Below are positions 48,433 through 57,118 of a stretch of DNA of 57,118 nucleotides, piece by piece (within the stretch, counting starts at the first letter, position 1; each line of letters begins with the position of its first letter). Source of the DNA: Saccharothrix sp. NRRL B-16314 (GTDB lineage: Bacteria > Actinomycetota > Actinomycetes > Mycobacteriales > Pseudonocardiaceae); NCBI RefSeq assembly GCF_000716595.1, contig NZ_JNXC01000053.1, positions 1-57,118 of the forward strand, written 5' to 3'. Below the pieces are notes generated by a model that ran no database searches, was not told where the DNA came from, and worked only from the letters and a program-made list of their open reading frames with translations. The position numbers and the translations under genes are program-made.

Positions 48433-50085
48433 CTAGGCCCGGGTCCACTTCTGGTTGTTCTGCCCGTTGCAGGTCCAGAGGATCAAGGTGGACCCGTTCG
48501 CGGTGGCCGCCTGGTTGACGTCCAGGCAGAGCCCGGCGCGGGCGTTGCGCACGGAACCGTCGGCCGCGAGGGTCCACCTCTGGTTGTCCTGGCCGTTGCA
48601 CGGCCAGATGATCACGCGGGTGCCGTTGGCGGTGCCCTGGTTGTAGGCGTCGAGGCACTTGTCGCCGAAGACCCGGATCTCACCGTTCGCCCACGTGGTC
48701 CACAGCTGGTTGGCCGCGGTGTGGCAATCCCAGATGAGGGTGGCCGAGCCCGAGGCGGTCGAGGCGTTGTCCACGTCGACGCAGCGTCCCGAGCCGGTGC
48801 CGCGCAGGCGCGAGGTCGTGGCGGCCGACGGCGTGCCGCCGGACACCCGGTAGACGGCCGAGCCGTGCGCCGGGACGCTCGCCGAGATCTGGCCGCTGCT
48901 GCCGGACGTGGCGCCGGACCACAGGTCGGTCAGGGTGAACGAGCTGCCGGTCAGGCCGACCTGCGCGGCCGTGGTGGAGATGGTGGCGGTCGAGCCGCCC
49001 CGGTTGATCAGGCCGACGGCCACCGAGCCGTCCGACAGGGTCTTCGCGAAGACCTCGGCGTTGCCGTCGTCGCGCACGCGCCGCCCGCCCGCGCCGAGCC
49101 GGTCCTGGTTCACCGCGATCAGCCGCGGGTTGCGCAGGGTGGCGCTGATGTCGGCCGACATGGAGCGGATGTCGTTGCCCGCCATGAGGGGTGACGCCAT
49201 CAGCGCCCACAGGGCGAAGTGCGTGCGGGACTCGGTGAGGGTCAGGCCGGGTCGTCCGACGACGAGCATGTCGGGGTCGTTCCAGTTGCCCGGACCGGTC
49301 TGCGCCGCCAGCGGCGCGGTGACGTCGAGGACGTTGCCGACACCCATCGGGTAGCTGTTGGTGTTGCCGTTCTGCCAGATGTCCAGCAGGTCTTCCGTGG
49401 TCCGCCAGAGGTCGGCGACCTCGCCCCAGTCGTACTTGTCGCCGGTCGGCGCGTGGAAGCTGTTGGAGTTGATGCTGTAGACGATCGGGCGTCCGGTGGC
49501 GCGCAGGGCGTCGCGCATGATGGTGAACCGGGCGATCTGCTCGTCACGGGTGCCGCTGCCCGAGCACCAGTCGTACTTCAGGTAGTCCACGCCCCACGAG
49601 GCGAACGACCGGGCGTCCTGCACCTCGTGGCCCTTGCTGCCCGTCGCACCGGGGTGCGTGCCGACGCCCTGGGCGCAGGTCTTCTCGTTGGGCGCCTGGT
49701 AGATGCCGAACTTCAGGCCGCGGGCGTGGATGTAGTCGCCGAGCGCCTTCATGCCGCTGGGGAACTTCGTCGGGTGCGCCAGCAGGTTGCCCGCGCTGTC
49801 GCGGTTCGGGTCGAACCAGCAGTCGTCCACCACCACGTACTGGTAGCCGGCGTCGCGCATGCCGGAGGAGACCATCGCGTCCGCGGCCTGCCGGACCTGC
49901 CCCTCGGTGATGCCGCAGCCGAAGCTGTTCCAGCTGTTCCAGCCCATCGGCGGGGTCAACGCCGGGCTGCCGGGCGCGGCCTGGGCGACGGGGTCGGCAC
50001 CGGGAGCCGCGGTGACCACGCCCAGCGCCGCGACCGCGGCCATGGCGAGGTGGAGGAGGCGTCCTCGGATACGGGTGTGCATCAT
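48433..50085 (-). CDS. Secreted GH27 + RICIN (CBM13) enzyme: alpha-galactosidase or beta-L-arabinopyranosidase
   Basis: A 550-aa protein; of two adjacent ATGs the first (50085) follows GAAAGAGG. A signal peptide ends near PVAQAAPG. GH27 domain (about 38-330): LTPPMGWNSWNSFGC, YVVVDDCWFD, nucleophile WGVDYLKYDWCSGSG, acid/base GNWNDPDMLVVGRPG. The C-terminal beta domain is followed by RICIN (about 425-550: SGRCVDVDNA, DKCLDAYNQG, AGLCLDVNQA; QxW repeats). The same layout is known for streptomycete beta-L-arabinopyranosidase and alpha-galactosidase, so specificity is not decided. Confidence 0.92.
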   Translation of the reverse strand: MMHTRIRGRLLHLAMAAVAALGVVTAAPGADPVAQAAPGSPALTPPMGWNSWNSFGCGITEGQVRQAADAMVSSGMRDAGYQYVVVDDCWFDPNRDSAGNLLAHPTKFPSGMKALGDYIHARGLKFGIYQAPNEKTCAQGVGTHPGATGSKGHEVQDARSFASWGVDYLKYDWCSGSGTRDEQIARFTIMRDALRATGRPIVYSINSNSFHAPTGDKYDWGEVADLWRTTEDLLDIWQNGNTNSYPMGVGNVLDVTAPLAAQTGPGNWNDPDMLVVGRPGLTLTESRTHFALWALMASPLMAGNDIRSMSADISATLRNPRLIAVNQDRLGAGGRRVRDDGNAEVFAKTLSDGSVAVGLINRGGSTATISTTAAQVGLTGSSFTLTDLWSGATSGSSGQISASVPAHGSAVYRVSGGTPSAATTSRLRGTGSGRCVDVDNASTASGSATLIWDCHTAANQLWTTWANGEIRVFGDKCLDAYNQGTANGTRVIIWPCNGQDNQRWTLAADGSVRNARAGLCLDVNQAATANGSTLILWTCNGQNNQKWTRA

Positions 50086-50665
50086 GGCCTCTTTCCGCTG
50101 GGACAAGGGGTCACGGCCTGGTGGCGGGTAACAGGACGCGCGGGAGCAGGACTCGACGGGCGTGCGTCGACCGCCCGGCAGCCGGGTGGCGCCGCTGGAC
50201 AGTGGCGAGAGGAGGGTGGTGCGGGGCAACGGTGCCGCGTTCAGCGGGAGCGACCGACGGCCGACGCGCCATCTCGACGACGGCGTGCGCGTCCGGGAGC
50301 GGGTCGCCGGCGGGCCGCGGTGGTGATCGGTGCCGCTCGGATTCGTCGCATCGGAGTCCCCCACGTCATCGTCGACGGCGGTCGCGGTGGCGCTCGGCGA
50401 GGCGGGATCACGCCTGAAGCGGAGCGGCCTTGATGGTCAAACCCATACAACTACGTCCCGACAGCGCGGTCAAAGCTAAACTTGTGAGCGTTAACTTTAG
50501 CGATCATTCCCGGAAGGCGGCGTTCGACGCGTTCGACCTGGTCGAGTAACAGCAGTTAGAGGGCGGTTAGGTGCCATGGGTCCGAGAATTGCTCCGTTCA
50601 GCCCATTGAACGGCACCTCATCGTGGGCTCGGCTTGTGAGCGTGAACAATGCTCCCGTGGCAGGC
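50086..50665. promoter_or_regulatory. Control region of the GH27/GH43 operon
   Basis: A 580-base gap on the minus-strand path. A promoter is visible (TTGACC 50473-50468, TTGTAT 50450-50445, 17 bp spacing), with the 29-bp element directly upstream of it. The transcript would have a leader of about 350 bases that I cannot assign to a known RNA family. 50505-50665 shows nothing clear. Confidence 0.55.
50474..50502. promoter_or_regulatory. 29-bp operator-like element, copy 2
   Basis: It has 24 of 29 bases in common with copy 3 (54949-54977), including AGCTAAA at one end, a central GCG and TAACTTTAGCG at the other. It abuts the -35 of the GH27/GH43 promoter. Confidence 0.6.
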
Positions 50666-51736
50666 CTACCGCGACGGCGTGCGCAGGAGCTTGACCGACT
50701 CGCCGTGCAGGACGGACATGGGGACGCGATGCACGACCGGAGCGGTTTTGGCCCGCACGCGCCGCTCCGACGCCGCGAAAAGCACCTCCACCGCCTTCAC
50801 GCCGAGTTCGTGGTGCGGGAGGGCGATGGTGGTGAGACGGGGTCGCACCCAGGAGGCGATCGGGTGGTCGTCGAAGGAGATCACGGAGACGTCGTCCGGC
50901 ACGGACAGCGCGGCGGCGGCGAGCGCCTGGTAGGCGCCGAAGGCCAGTCGGTCGTTCAAGCAGACCAGGACCTTCGGGCGGTGGTGGCGCAGGATCTCGC
51001 GGGTGGTCTCGTACCCGTTCTCCGGCATCCACTTCGGGCACTGGTGCGCGCTCACCACCTCGACGCCCGCGGTGCCGAACACCTGGCACATGCCGATCAG
51101 CCGTTCCCGGGCGGCGATGCTGTTCGGGGGGACGTCCTCGAGCCCCGGACCGGCGCCGACCAGGTGGACGCCCTCGCGGTGGCCCGCTTCGACGATGATC
51201 CGCGCGGCGGCGCGACCGGCCTCCACCTCGTCGGGCAGCACGGCCGGCACGGACGAGTACGCCGCCGGCAGGGCGTTGAGGAGGACCGCCGGGCCCTGGT
51301 CCAGGCCCTCGGGCACGACGACCTTCCGGGTGTACATCGCGGCGAAGATGATGCCGTCCACCTGGCGGTCGTGCATCGCCTCGATCAGGGCGCGCTCGAC
51401 GTCGGGATCGCCGCCGCTCTCACCGATGAACAGCATGAAGCCGCGCTGGTGGGCGGCCTCCATCGCGCCTTTGATCATGTTCCCGGCCAGCAGCGAGGAC
51501 GCCACGGTGTCGGACACGAACCCGATCGTCCGGGTGCGCCCCGTGCGCAGGCCGACCGACAGGGTGTTGCGCCGGTACCCCAGCTCCTGCGCGGTCGAGC
51601 GCACCCGCCGCTGCACCTCGTCGGAGATGCGCAGGTCCTTGCCACGACCGGACAGCACGAGGGACACCGTGCTGGTCGAGACACCGGTCGCCCTGGCCAC
51701 GTCGGCCAGCGTGATGCGTCGTCGCCCCAAGGCCAT
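50666..51736 (-). CDS. LacI-family transcriptional regulator 2
   Basis: A 356-aa protein from ATG 51736. HTH: ITLADVARATGVSTSTVSLV with hinge AQELGYRRNTLSVGLRTGRT. The ligand-binding core has FVSDTVASSLLAGNMIKGAM and SFDDHPIASWVRPRLTTIAL, and is full length. Divergent from the second ABC importer; a GCTAA/TTAGC repeat lies at that importer's predicted start point. It probably represses the importer and perhaps the GH27 operon downstream of itself. Confidence 0.92.
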   Translation of the reverse strand: MALGRRRITLADVARATGVSTSTVSLVLSGRGKDLRISDEVQRRVRSTAQELGYRRNTLSVGLRTGRTRTIGFVSDTVASSLLAGNMIKGAMEAAHQRGFMLFIGESGGDPDVERALIEAMHDRQVDGIIFAAMYTRKVVVPEGLDQGPAVLLNALPAAYSSVPAVLPDEVEAGRAAARIIVEAGHREGVHLVGAGPGLEDVPPNSIAARERLIGMCQVFGTAGVEVVSAHQCPKWMPENGYETTREILRHHRPKVLVCLNDRLAFGAYQALAAAALSVPDDVSVISFDDHPIASWVRPRLTTIALPHHELGVKAVEVLFAASERRVRAKTAPVVHRVPMSVLHGESVKLLRTPSR

Positions 51737-51829
51737 CCTCCGTCCTCAAGGGACACTCGCGTGCTTGACACCTGATCGGGCCATCTCGAAACTCCGGGAG
51801 GCTAACACGATTTAGCTCGGCCGAGGGAG
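51737..51829 (+). promoter_or_regulatory. Promoter/operator of the second ABC importer
   Basis: TTGACA (51765-51770) and GAAACT (51788-51793) are 17 bp apart; the -10 is weak. GCTAACACGATTTAGC (51801-51816) places an inverted repeat (GCTAA/TTAGC) on the predicted start point, suiting repression by the divergent LacI. Confidence 0.5.
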
Positions 51830-53182
51830 ATGCCGTTGCCCCGCCTCAGAAGACCCGGTCCACACGCGATCGTCGCCGCCGCACTGGTGTCGGCGATCGT
51901 GGTCGGCTGCTCGGCCCCGGGCGGCGACCACCCCGCGGTCACGTCGGCGACCGCGGTGGTCGAACCGGACTGCGGCACCGGACCGGTGGTGCTGCGGGCC
52001 CGCTTCGAGGCCGGGTTCCCCCTGGCGAAGGCCCTCACCGACGAATTCACCCGGCAGCACCCGAACGTGACGTGGGACGTGCGCGAGGAGCAGTTCGCGG
52101 TGCTGGCGCAGAACGCACCCCGCCTGCTGGCCGACAACCCGCCCGACCTGGCGCGACTGCCCCAGGTGTCCGACCTGGCGGCCGACGGCCTGCTGCGCGA
52201 CCTCGACGGCTACGCCGCGTGGTTCGGCTGGGACGACTGGCCGGCGGCCCAGCTGCGGCAGATGCGGGTCGGCCCTGGTGGACGACCGCGCGGCGAGGGC
52301 CCGCTGTACGCGATGGGGTTCTCCGCGAGCGTGACCGGGGTGTTCTACAACAAGGACCTGGCCGAGCGGATCGGGTTCCGGGAACCCGCCACGCTGGCCG
52401 AGTTCGACGACGCCCTCGCGCGGGCGAAGGACGCGGGCATCACGCCCCTCGCCGGGTTCAACGCCGGAGCGGCGGCAGGTCTCGCGTTCCCCTTGCAAAG
52501 CCTCATGGCCGCCTACGGTTCCCCGGAGGCGATCGACAGCTGGATCTTCCAGGAGCCCGGGGCGACGATCGACACGGCGGCGGGCACCGAGGCCGTGCGG
52601 CACCTCCAGCGGTGGCTGCGCGCCGGGTACTTCGACGCCGACCTCAACGCCACCGACTACGCGCGGATGGTCGACCGGTTCGCCTCCGGCCGGGCGTTGT
52701 TCATGGTCGACGGCGACTGGGAGTCCGGCGCGCTCGACCGGCGGCTGCCGGGCCGGGTCGGCTTCTTCCTCGTGCCGCCGCTGCGGGCGGGCGACCGGCG
52801 GGCCGCGATGTCCGCACCGCCGACCTTCGCCATCCCGGCCCGCGCCGCGCACCCCGACTGCGCCGCGTTCTTCCTGAACTGGGCGGTCACCGATCCGACG
52901 GCGCGCGGGATCACGGTGCGGGTGGGCGGTGCGCTCCCCCTGGGTCCGGGCGACGCCGACCGGCCCCCGGTGGAACCGGGCTCGGTCACGGCCGCCACGA
53001 TCGCCGCCGCGTCCCGGGTCGCCGCGGACGGCACGGGCATGGACTTCATCGCCAACGCGACCGGCGCCATCCTGGCCGAGAGCTGGTCGCCGGGTCTCCA
53101 GGAACTGGCGGCGGGCGAGCGGGCACCGGAAGACCTGCTGCGCCGGGTGCAGGCCGACTACACCGCCCAGATCGGCGGGTGA
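51830..53182 (+). CDS. ABC sugar importer substrate-binding lipoprotein 2
   Basis: A 450-aa protein. ATG 51830 directly abuts the SD GAGGGAG, so TTG 51836 may be the true start; both keep the lipoprotein signal (AAALVSAIVVGCSAPGG, lipobox VVGC). The mature part is a MalE-like binding fold: VVLRARFEAGFPLAKALTDE, GPLYAMGFSASVTGVFYNKD, SGRALFMVDGDWESGALDRR, AIPARAAHPDCAAFFLNWAV. First gene of a three-gene importer operon with no ATPase. The ligand is unknown, but its neighbourhood suggests xylan or arabinan fragments. Confidence 0.9.
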   Translation: MPLPRLRRPGPHAIVAAALVSAIVVGCSAPGGDHPAVTSATAVVEPDCGTGPVVLRARFEAGFPLAKALTDEFTRQHPNVTWDVREEQFAVLAQNAPRLLADNPPDLARLPQVSDLAADGLLRDLDGYAAWFGWDDWPAAQLRQMRVGPGGRPRGEGPLYAMGFSASVTGVFYNKDLAERIGFREPATLAEFDDALARAKDAGITPLAGFNAGAAAGLAFPLQSLMAAYGSPEAIDSWIFQEPGATIDTAAGTEAVRHLQRWLRAGYFDADLNATDYARMVDRFASGRALFMVDGDWESGALDRRLPGRVGFFLVPPLRAGDRRAAMSAPPTFAIPARAAHPDCAAFFLNWAVTDPTARGITVRVGGALPLGPGDADRPPVEPGSVTAATIAAASRVAADGTGMDFIANATGAILAESWSPGLQELAAGERAPEDLLRRVQADYTAQIGG

Positions 53183-53189
53183 GGACGCC

Positions 53190-54032
53190 GTGTCGCGGCT
53201 GGTCGGCTGGGTGTTCGTGCTGCCGGCGCTCGCGGTGTACTCGGTGTTCGTGCTGCGGCCGTTGGCGGCGACGGTCCGGTACTCGCTGTACCGGTGGGAC
53301 GGGGTCGGCCCGTCCACCTGGGTCGGGTGGGACAACTACCGCGCGGTGCTCACGGACCCCGACCTGTACGGGACCATCGGTCACGCCCTGGTGCTGGTCG
53401 TGTTCTTCACCGGTGGGCCGGTGGCGTTGGGCCTGTCGGCCGCCGCGGTGATCCGGCGCGCTCCGAGGGGCCGGTCGGTGCGGGCGGTGCTGCTCCTCCC
53501 CCAAGCCGTGCCGCTTGCCGCGGCGGGCATCGCGTGGAGCCTGCTGCTGTCGTCCACGGGTGCGGTGAACCGGCTGCTGGACGCGGTGGGGTTGGGTGGT
53601 GTGGCCCGCGCGTGGCTGGGCGACTCGTCCACGGCGCTGGCGGCGGTGGGGTTGATCGGAGCGTGGGCGCTGCTCGGCCTGTGCACCACGTTGTTGCTGG
53701 TGGGAGCGGAACGGATCGACCCGGCGCTGTACGAGGCGGCGCGGCTGGACGGCGCGGGCCCCTGGCAGGAGTTCCGCGGGGTGTTGCTGCCCGGCGTGCG
53801 CCGTGAGCTGGGCGTGTGCGTGACCGTGACGGTGATCGCGGCGCTGGCGAGTTTCGACGTCGTCTACGTCACGACGCAGGGCGGGCCAGGCAACGCCACG
53901 TCGGTGCCGGGCCTCGAGGTGTTCTCCCTGGCGTTCGCGCAGCGGGAGGTGGGTCTCGCGTCGGCGCTGGCGGTCGTCCTCGTGGCGCTGGTCGTGGCGG
54001 TGGTGGCGCCCGTGCTGCGGTGGACGCGGTGA
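53190..54032 (+). CDS. ABC sugar importer permease 2a (MalF type)
   Basis: A 280-aa protein from GTG 53190, seven bases after the receptor stop. Six helices (VFVLPALAVYSVFVLRPLAA first), the EAA loop LYEAARLDGAGPWQEFRGVL, and the family sequence VTTQGGPGNATSVPGLEVFS near the C-terminus. Partner of the next permease. Confidence 0.93.
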   Translation: MSRLVGWVFVLPALAVYSVFVLRPLAATVRYSLYRWDGVGPSTWVGWDNYRAVLTDPDLYGTIGHALVLVVFFTGGPVALGLSAAAVIRRAPRGRSVRAVLLLPQAVPLAAAGIAWSLLLSSTGAVNRLLDAVGLGGVARAWLGDSSTALAAVGLIGAWALLGLCTTLLLVGAERIDPALYEAARLDGAGPWQEFRGVLLPGVRRELGVCVTVTVIAALASFDVVYVTTQGGPGNATSVPGLEVFSLAFAQREVGLASALAVVLVALVVAVVAPVLRWTR

Positions 54033-54895
54033 CCACCGGGCCGTGGGAGCGGGCCGCAGGCAGGCTGGTGGTGCTCGCGCTGGTCGTCGTGACGCTCGTG
54101 CCGTTCGCCGACCTCTTCGTGACCGCGCTGCACCCTCCGGGGACCTACCCGACGGGCCTGACCTGGCCCCGGGAGCCGCACTGGTCGAACTTCGCGACGG
54201 CGTTCCGCTCGGCGCAGGTGGCCGACCTGCTGGCGTCGAGCGCGCTGATCGGGTTCGGGGTCGTCCCGCTGACCCTGGCCCTGGCCGCGCCGGCGGCCTA
54301 CGCGCTCGGGCACCTGCGGTTCACCGGCCACCGGGCGGTGTTCGGGCTGTTCGCGGTGGGACTGGCGCTGCCGCTGGAGGCCATCGTCACGCCGCTCTAC
54401 CACCAGGTGCGGGACCTCGGCCTGCTCGACACCCGGTGGGGTCTGGTGACGGCGCTGACGGCCGTGCACCTGCCGTTCGCGGTGCTCTGGCTGCGGGCGC
54501 ACTTCGCCGGGCTGCCGCCCGAGTTGTCGGACAGCGCCCGACTGGACGGCGCGGGGCCGTGGCAGGCGTTCCGGCGGGTGCACCTGCCCTTGGCCCGACC
54601 CGCGACGACGTCGCTGGCGATCCTGCTGTTCGCCTGGACGTGGAACCACTTCCTGCTGGCGATCACGCTGGTCGACGACCCCGCGCGACGCACGGCGGCG
54701 GGCGCTCTCGGAGCGTTCCAGGGGCGGTGGGGCACCGACGTGCCCCTGCTGTGCGCCGGGTCGCTGCTGCTCGTCACGCCGCTGCTGGTGGTGTTCGCAC
54801 TGGCGCACCGCCGCTTGTCCACGGACTTGACGCGGGCGGCGGCGCGCGTGCCGAGCGGGCGCTTCGAGCGGGATGCCAGCGGTCCGGGCAATTAG
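54029..54895 (+). CDS. ABC sugar importer permease 2b (MalG type)
   Basis: A 288-aa protein from GTG 54029 (GTGA overlap). Six helices, EAA loop PELSDSARLDGAGPWQAFRR followed by VHLPLARPA, and the typical LFAWTWNHFLLAITLV. The C-terminal tail is Arg-rich. Last gene of the operon. Confidence 0.93.
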   Translation: MTTGPWERAAGRLVVLALVVVTLVPFADLFVTALHPPGTYPTGLTWPREPHWSNFATAFRSAQVADLLASSALIGFGVVPLTLALAAPAAYALGHLRFTGHRAVFGLFAVGLALPLEAIVTPLYHQVRDLGLLDTRWGLVTALTAVHLPFAVLWLRAHFAGLPPELSDSARLDGAGPWQAFRRVHLPLARPATTSLAILLFAWTWNHFLLAITLVDDPARRTAAGALGAFQGRWGTDVPLLCAGSLLLVTPLLVVFALAHRRLSTDLTRAAARVPSGRFERDASGPGN

Positions 54896-54948
54896 CTCCG
54901 CCACTCGGCACGGTAGCCATTGCGGCAATTGCGCGTCATGGCCTTCGG

Positions 54949-54977
54949 AGCTAAAACTGTTTGCGCTAACTTTAGCG
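54949..54977. promoter_or_regulatory. 29-bp operator-like element, copy 3
   Basis: Shares 24 of 29 bases with copy 2. Its right half contains a perfect palindrome CGCTAA-CT-TTAGCG (54964-54977). It lies 53 bases after the permease stop. Confidence 0.6.
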
Positions 54978-55159
54978 GTTCCAGCGGCATTCACCGTGGT
55001 GACCGAGTCCGCCGAGCCCCCCTTCTACGAAACTTTTGCGTTACGCCTTGACCGGCTGTGTGCCATCGTTCACAGTCTGATAGGCACTACGCGCGCCCGT
55101 GACGATGCCCACCGCGCCCCCTGTCATTCGATTGTCGGAAAGGATGCCCGTCCGCCGAG

Positions 55160-55175
55160 TTGTTAACGCTAACAA
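55160..55175. promoter_or_regulatory. AraR-like LacI operator upstream of GH10
   Basis: TTGTTAACGCTAACAA has 6-bp inverted arms (TTGTTA/TAACAA) around ACGC and matches the same 16-bp family as 31194-31209 and 31349-31364. Confidence 0.55.
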
Positions 55176-55178
55176 TAG

Positions 55179-56768
<1,590 letters not shown>

Positions 56769-56792
56769 CGCACGTCCACCGCTCTCCTCCTG

Positions 56793-56826
56793 CGGCACCC
56801 CGTTTCCGGAAGGAGGCGGGGTGCCG
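56793..56826. terminator. Hairpin terminator after GH10
   Basis: Perfect 10-bp arms (56793-56802 and 56817-56826) with a 14-base loop, 25 bases after the xylanase stop and 32 bases before the next start. Confidence 0.65.
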
Positions 56827-56857
56827 TCCTCCTCTCACCGAAGAAAGAGTGCGAATC

Positions 56858-57118
56858 ATGGACGGGACAAGGCATTCCCCGTTACCCCGACCACCGGCCG
56901 CACCCGGCCGCCTGTCGAGGCTGCGCCGGCGATGGGCTTCGGTAGCCACTGCGGTCGTGGCAGTCCTCATCGGCGGCGTGACGGTCGTGCTCGGCTCCAC
57001 GACAGCCTCAGCCGCCACGGTCGACACCAACGCGTGGTACGTGCTGGTGAACCGCAACAGCGGCAAGGCGTTGGACGTCTACAACCTCGCCATGAACGAC
57101 GGCGCGCGGATCACCCAG
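56858..57118 (+). CDS. Secreted protein with N-terminal RICIN domain, 5' part (runs off the window)
   Basis: Open from ATG 56858 to the last base (87 codons). An Arg/Pro-rich N-region and hydrophobic core (VATAVVAVLIGGVTVVLGST) form a signal peptide ending near ASAATV. A RICIN domain then starts at once ([20 protein letters not shown]). A carbohydrate-active catalytic domain probably follows beyond the window. The SD is weak (AAGAAAGAG). The nucleotide sequence from 57032 is almost identical to the xylanase RICIN. Confidence 0.8.
   Translation, partial: MDGTRHSPLPRPPAAPGRLSRLRRRWASVATAVVAVLIGGVTVVLGSTTASAATVDTNAWYVLVNRNSGKALDVYNLAMNDGARITQ

Noticed and set aside
55050..55078. TTGACC as the GH10 promoter
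   Set aside because: The hexamer 17 bp downstream (CACAGT) is a poor -10, so I did not assign a promoter.

Overview
The window is very GC-rich, uses GTG and TTG starts freely, and carries a WhiB-family protein, leaderless-type promoters, many secreted RICIN/CBM enzymes and actinobacterial ABC sugar importers that lack their own ATPase. This points to a filamentous actinomycete. Pseudonocardiaceae relatives such as Saccharothrix, Lentzea or Actinosynnema are my best guess, from overall style only.

Layout. (1) 1-1629: the 5' part of an atypical LuxR-type response regulator, a small four-helix membrane protein and a divergent TetR regulator. (2) 1792-11700, all minus: a seven-gene operon reading Ser/Thr kinase, secreted FN3 protein, MoxR ATPase, DUF58 protein, TgpA-like membrane transglutaminase homologue, membrane pseudokinase and FHA protein. 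The last enzymes of this chain look catalytically dead. (3) 11815-20561: a carotenoid cluster. crtYc-crtYd-crtT-crtU on plus and crtE-crtI on plus enclose minus-strand crtB, a Rieske protein, a WhiB-like protein and a MerR/B12 (CarH/LitR-type) regulator. The gene set predicts isorenieratene-type aromatic carotenoids under light and possibly redox control. (4) 20628-28950: a lipoprotein, then a minus operon of large secreted proteins (PA14 + sugar-dehydrogenase-like propeller; propeller + PKD + RICIN; ThuA + DUF1080), then a small secreted protein. Two of the three large genes are cut at the same base of a RICIN-coding block. (5) 29204-57118: a P-loop kinase and a large arabinan/arabinoxylan/galactoside utilisation region. 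It holds four GH43 enzymes, two GH27 enzymes, a CE1-type esterase with CBM2, a GDSL/CE3-type esterase with RICIN, a GH10 xylanase with RICIN, the start of another RICIN protein, two ABC importers, two LacI regulators and a PaaX-like regulator.

How the parts work together. Secreted GH10, GH43, GH27 and esterases would debranch and cut plant cell-wall polysaccharides. Two binding-protein/permease sets would import the oligosaccharides, and the GH43 and GH27 without signal peptides in the importer operon would finish them in the cytoplasm. Two operator classes recur in promoters of this region: a 16-bp site resembling the AraR-type LacI operator, and a 29-bp element present three times. They suggest one LacI-controlled regulon.

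I saw no tRNA, rRNA, CRISPR array, insertion sequence or phage gene.
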